From positions 62,001-126,000 of the forward strand of contig NZ_JAOEEA010000007.1 in assembly GCF_029837695.1 (NCBI RefSeq): DNA of 64,000 nucleotides. Direction: 5' to 3'. Positions 63,767 to 64,000 of this stretch are shown here, one piece after another (position 1 is the stretch's first letter; each line of letters begins with the position of its first letter). The position numbers were made by a program, and so were the translations under genes. The notes under the pieces were generated by a model that was given only the letters and a program-made list of their open reading frames with translations, ran no database searches and was not told the origin of the DNA. The stretch is from Pseudomonas sp. GD04019. GTDB lineage: Bacteria > Pseudomonadota > Gammaproteobacteria > Pseudomonadales > Pseudomonadaceae.

Positions 63767-64000
63767 ATGGATTTGTGGACAGCCCTGCAGGTACTGATTC
63801 TAGGCATCGTCGAGGGCCTGACAGAGTTCCTGCCGATCTCCAGCACCGGCCACCAGATCGTCGTCGCCGACCTGCTTGGCTTTGGCGGTGAACGGGCAAT
63901 CGCCTTCAACATCATCATCCAGCTCGGCGCCATCCTGGCGGTGATGTGGGAATACCGCCGCAAGATCCTCATCACCGTGTTCAATGTGCCGCGCCAGCGC
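63767..64000 (+). CDS. uppP: Undecaprenyl-diphosphatase UppP (partial, 5' part)
   Basis: The window ends inside this gene; 78 residues are seen from ATG 63767. [20 protein letters not shown], then [20 protein letters not shown] and [20 protein letters not shown] match the N-terminus of UppP/BacA, an inner-membrane phosphatase that recycles undecaprenyl diphosphate for peptidoglycan and other cell-wall polymers. The catalytic Glu region ([15 protein letters not shown]) is present. The C-terminal part lies outside the window. Confidence 0.95.
   Translation, partial: MDLWTALQVLILGIVEGLTEFLPISSTGHQIVVADLLGFGGERAIAFNIIIQLGAILAVMWEYRRKILITVFNVPRQR

Overview
The window is about 64 kb of dense, high-GC chromosomal DNA from a gamma-proteobacterium, almost certainly a Pseudomonas. 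Supporting points are gene order matching blocks known from P. aeruginosa (htpG to dienelactone hydrolase; fabB-fabA-hybrid kinase; gpsA-DUF4389-sixA; cobA-nitrate reductase-PP2C/kinase-nitrate transporter; folE-Smr-isochorismatase-prmB-aroC-MFS-mtnBDC; uppP), Pseudomonas REP/REPIN elements, sigma54 and Hfq/Crc-type signals, and the fabAB and mtn gene types. Species cannot be fixed from the window. No prophage, insertion sequence, CRISPR array or rRNA was found.

Layout. 1-4.3 kb: a tRNA-Leu(UAA), a scrambled stretch with a broken coding remnant, a MAPEG protein, two tandem small lipoproteins, two overlapping hotdog thioesterases and a large membrane protein. 4.3-11.2 kb: heat-shock promoter and htpG, then a MHYT hybrid histidine kinase overlapping a REC-HD-GYP response regulator. 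11.2-18.2 kb: dienelactone hydrolase, OsmC-pirin pair, periplasmic binding protein, exported amidohydrolase, a Pho-box-preceded DUF3859 protein and a chemoreceptor. 18.2-26 kb: fabA-fabB, a hybrid kinase, gpsA-DUF4389-sixA, and an AMP-binding ligase behind a perfect 18-bp operator and an A-rich Hfq/Crc-type motif.

26-34.6 kb is a nitrate-assimilation region, all on the minus strand: transporter, PP2C-kinase fusion, NasC-like FAD subunit, molybdenum nitrate reductase and cobA. Both the transporter and the FAD-reductase-cobA unit carry a sigma54 promoter followed by hexaloop hairpins overlapping an intrinsic terminator. This is the architecture of NasT(ANTAR)-controlled antitermination. The nitrite reductase nirBD is not present. 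34.6-36.1 kb is a lower-GC islet with two unrecognised genes, sitting where nasTS would be expected from P. aeruginosa gene order.

36-46 kb: thioesterase, ZIP-like transporter, pyrF, SDR, BASS transporter, BenE-LysE pair, MarR/aminotransferase/GST unit, glutaredoxin-like protein and GFA protein. 46-56 kb: folE, HxlR/CMD divergent pair, Smr, isochorismatase-like, prmB, GNAT-like membrane protein, aroC-MFS-mtnB overlapping run, and mtnD, mtnC of methionine salvage. 56-64 kb: two small membrane proteins, a catalase-like and a RoxA-like di-heme cytochrome pair, an enhancer-binding-protein-like regulator that has lost the GAFTGA loop and appears to start at TTG, a chemoreceptor with an unknown partner gene, and the 5' part of uppP.

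The least conventional material is the catalase/di-heme/GAFTGA-less regulator cluster (56.8-61.3 kb), the doubled nas leader system (30.9-34.6 kb) and the low-GC islet (34.6-36.1 kb). No wholly new multi-gene system can be proven from sequence alone.
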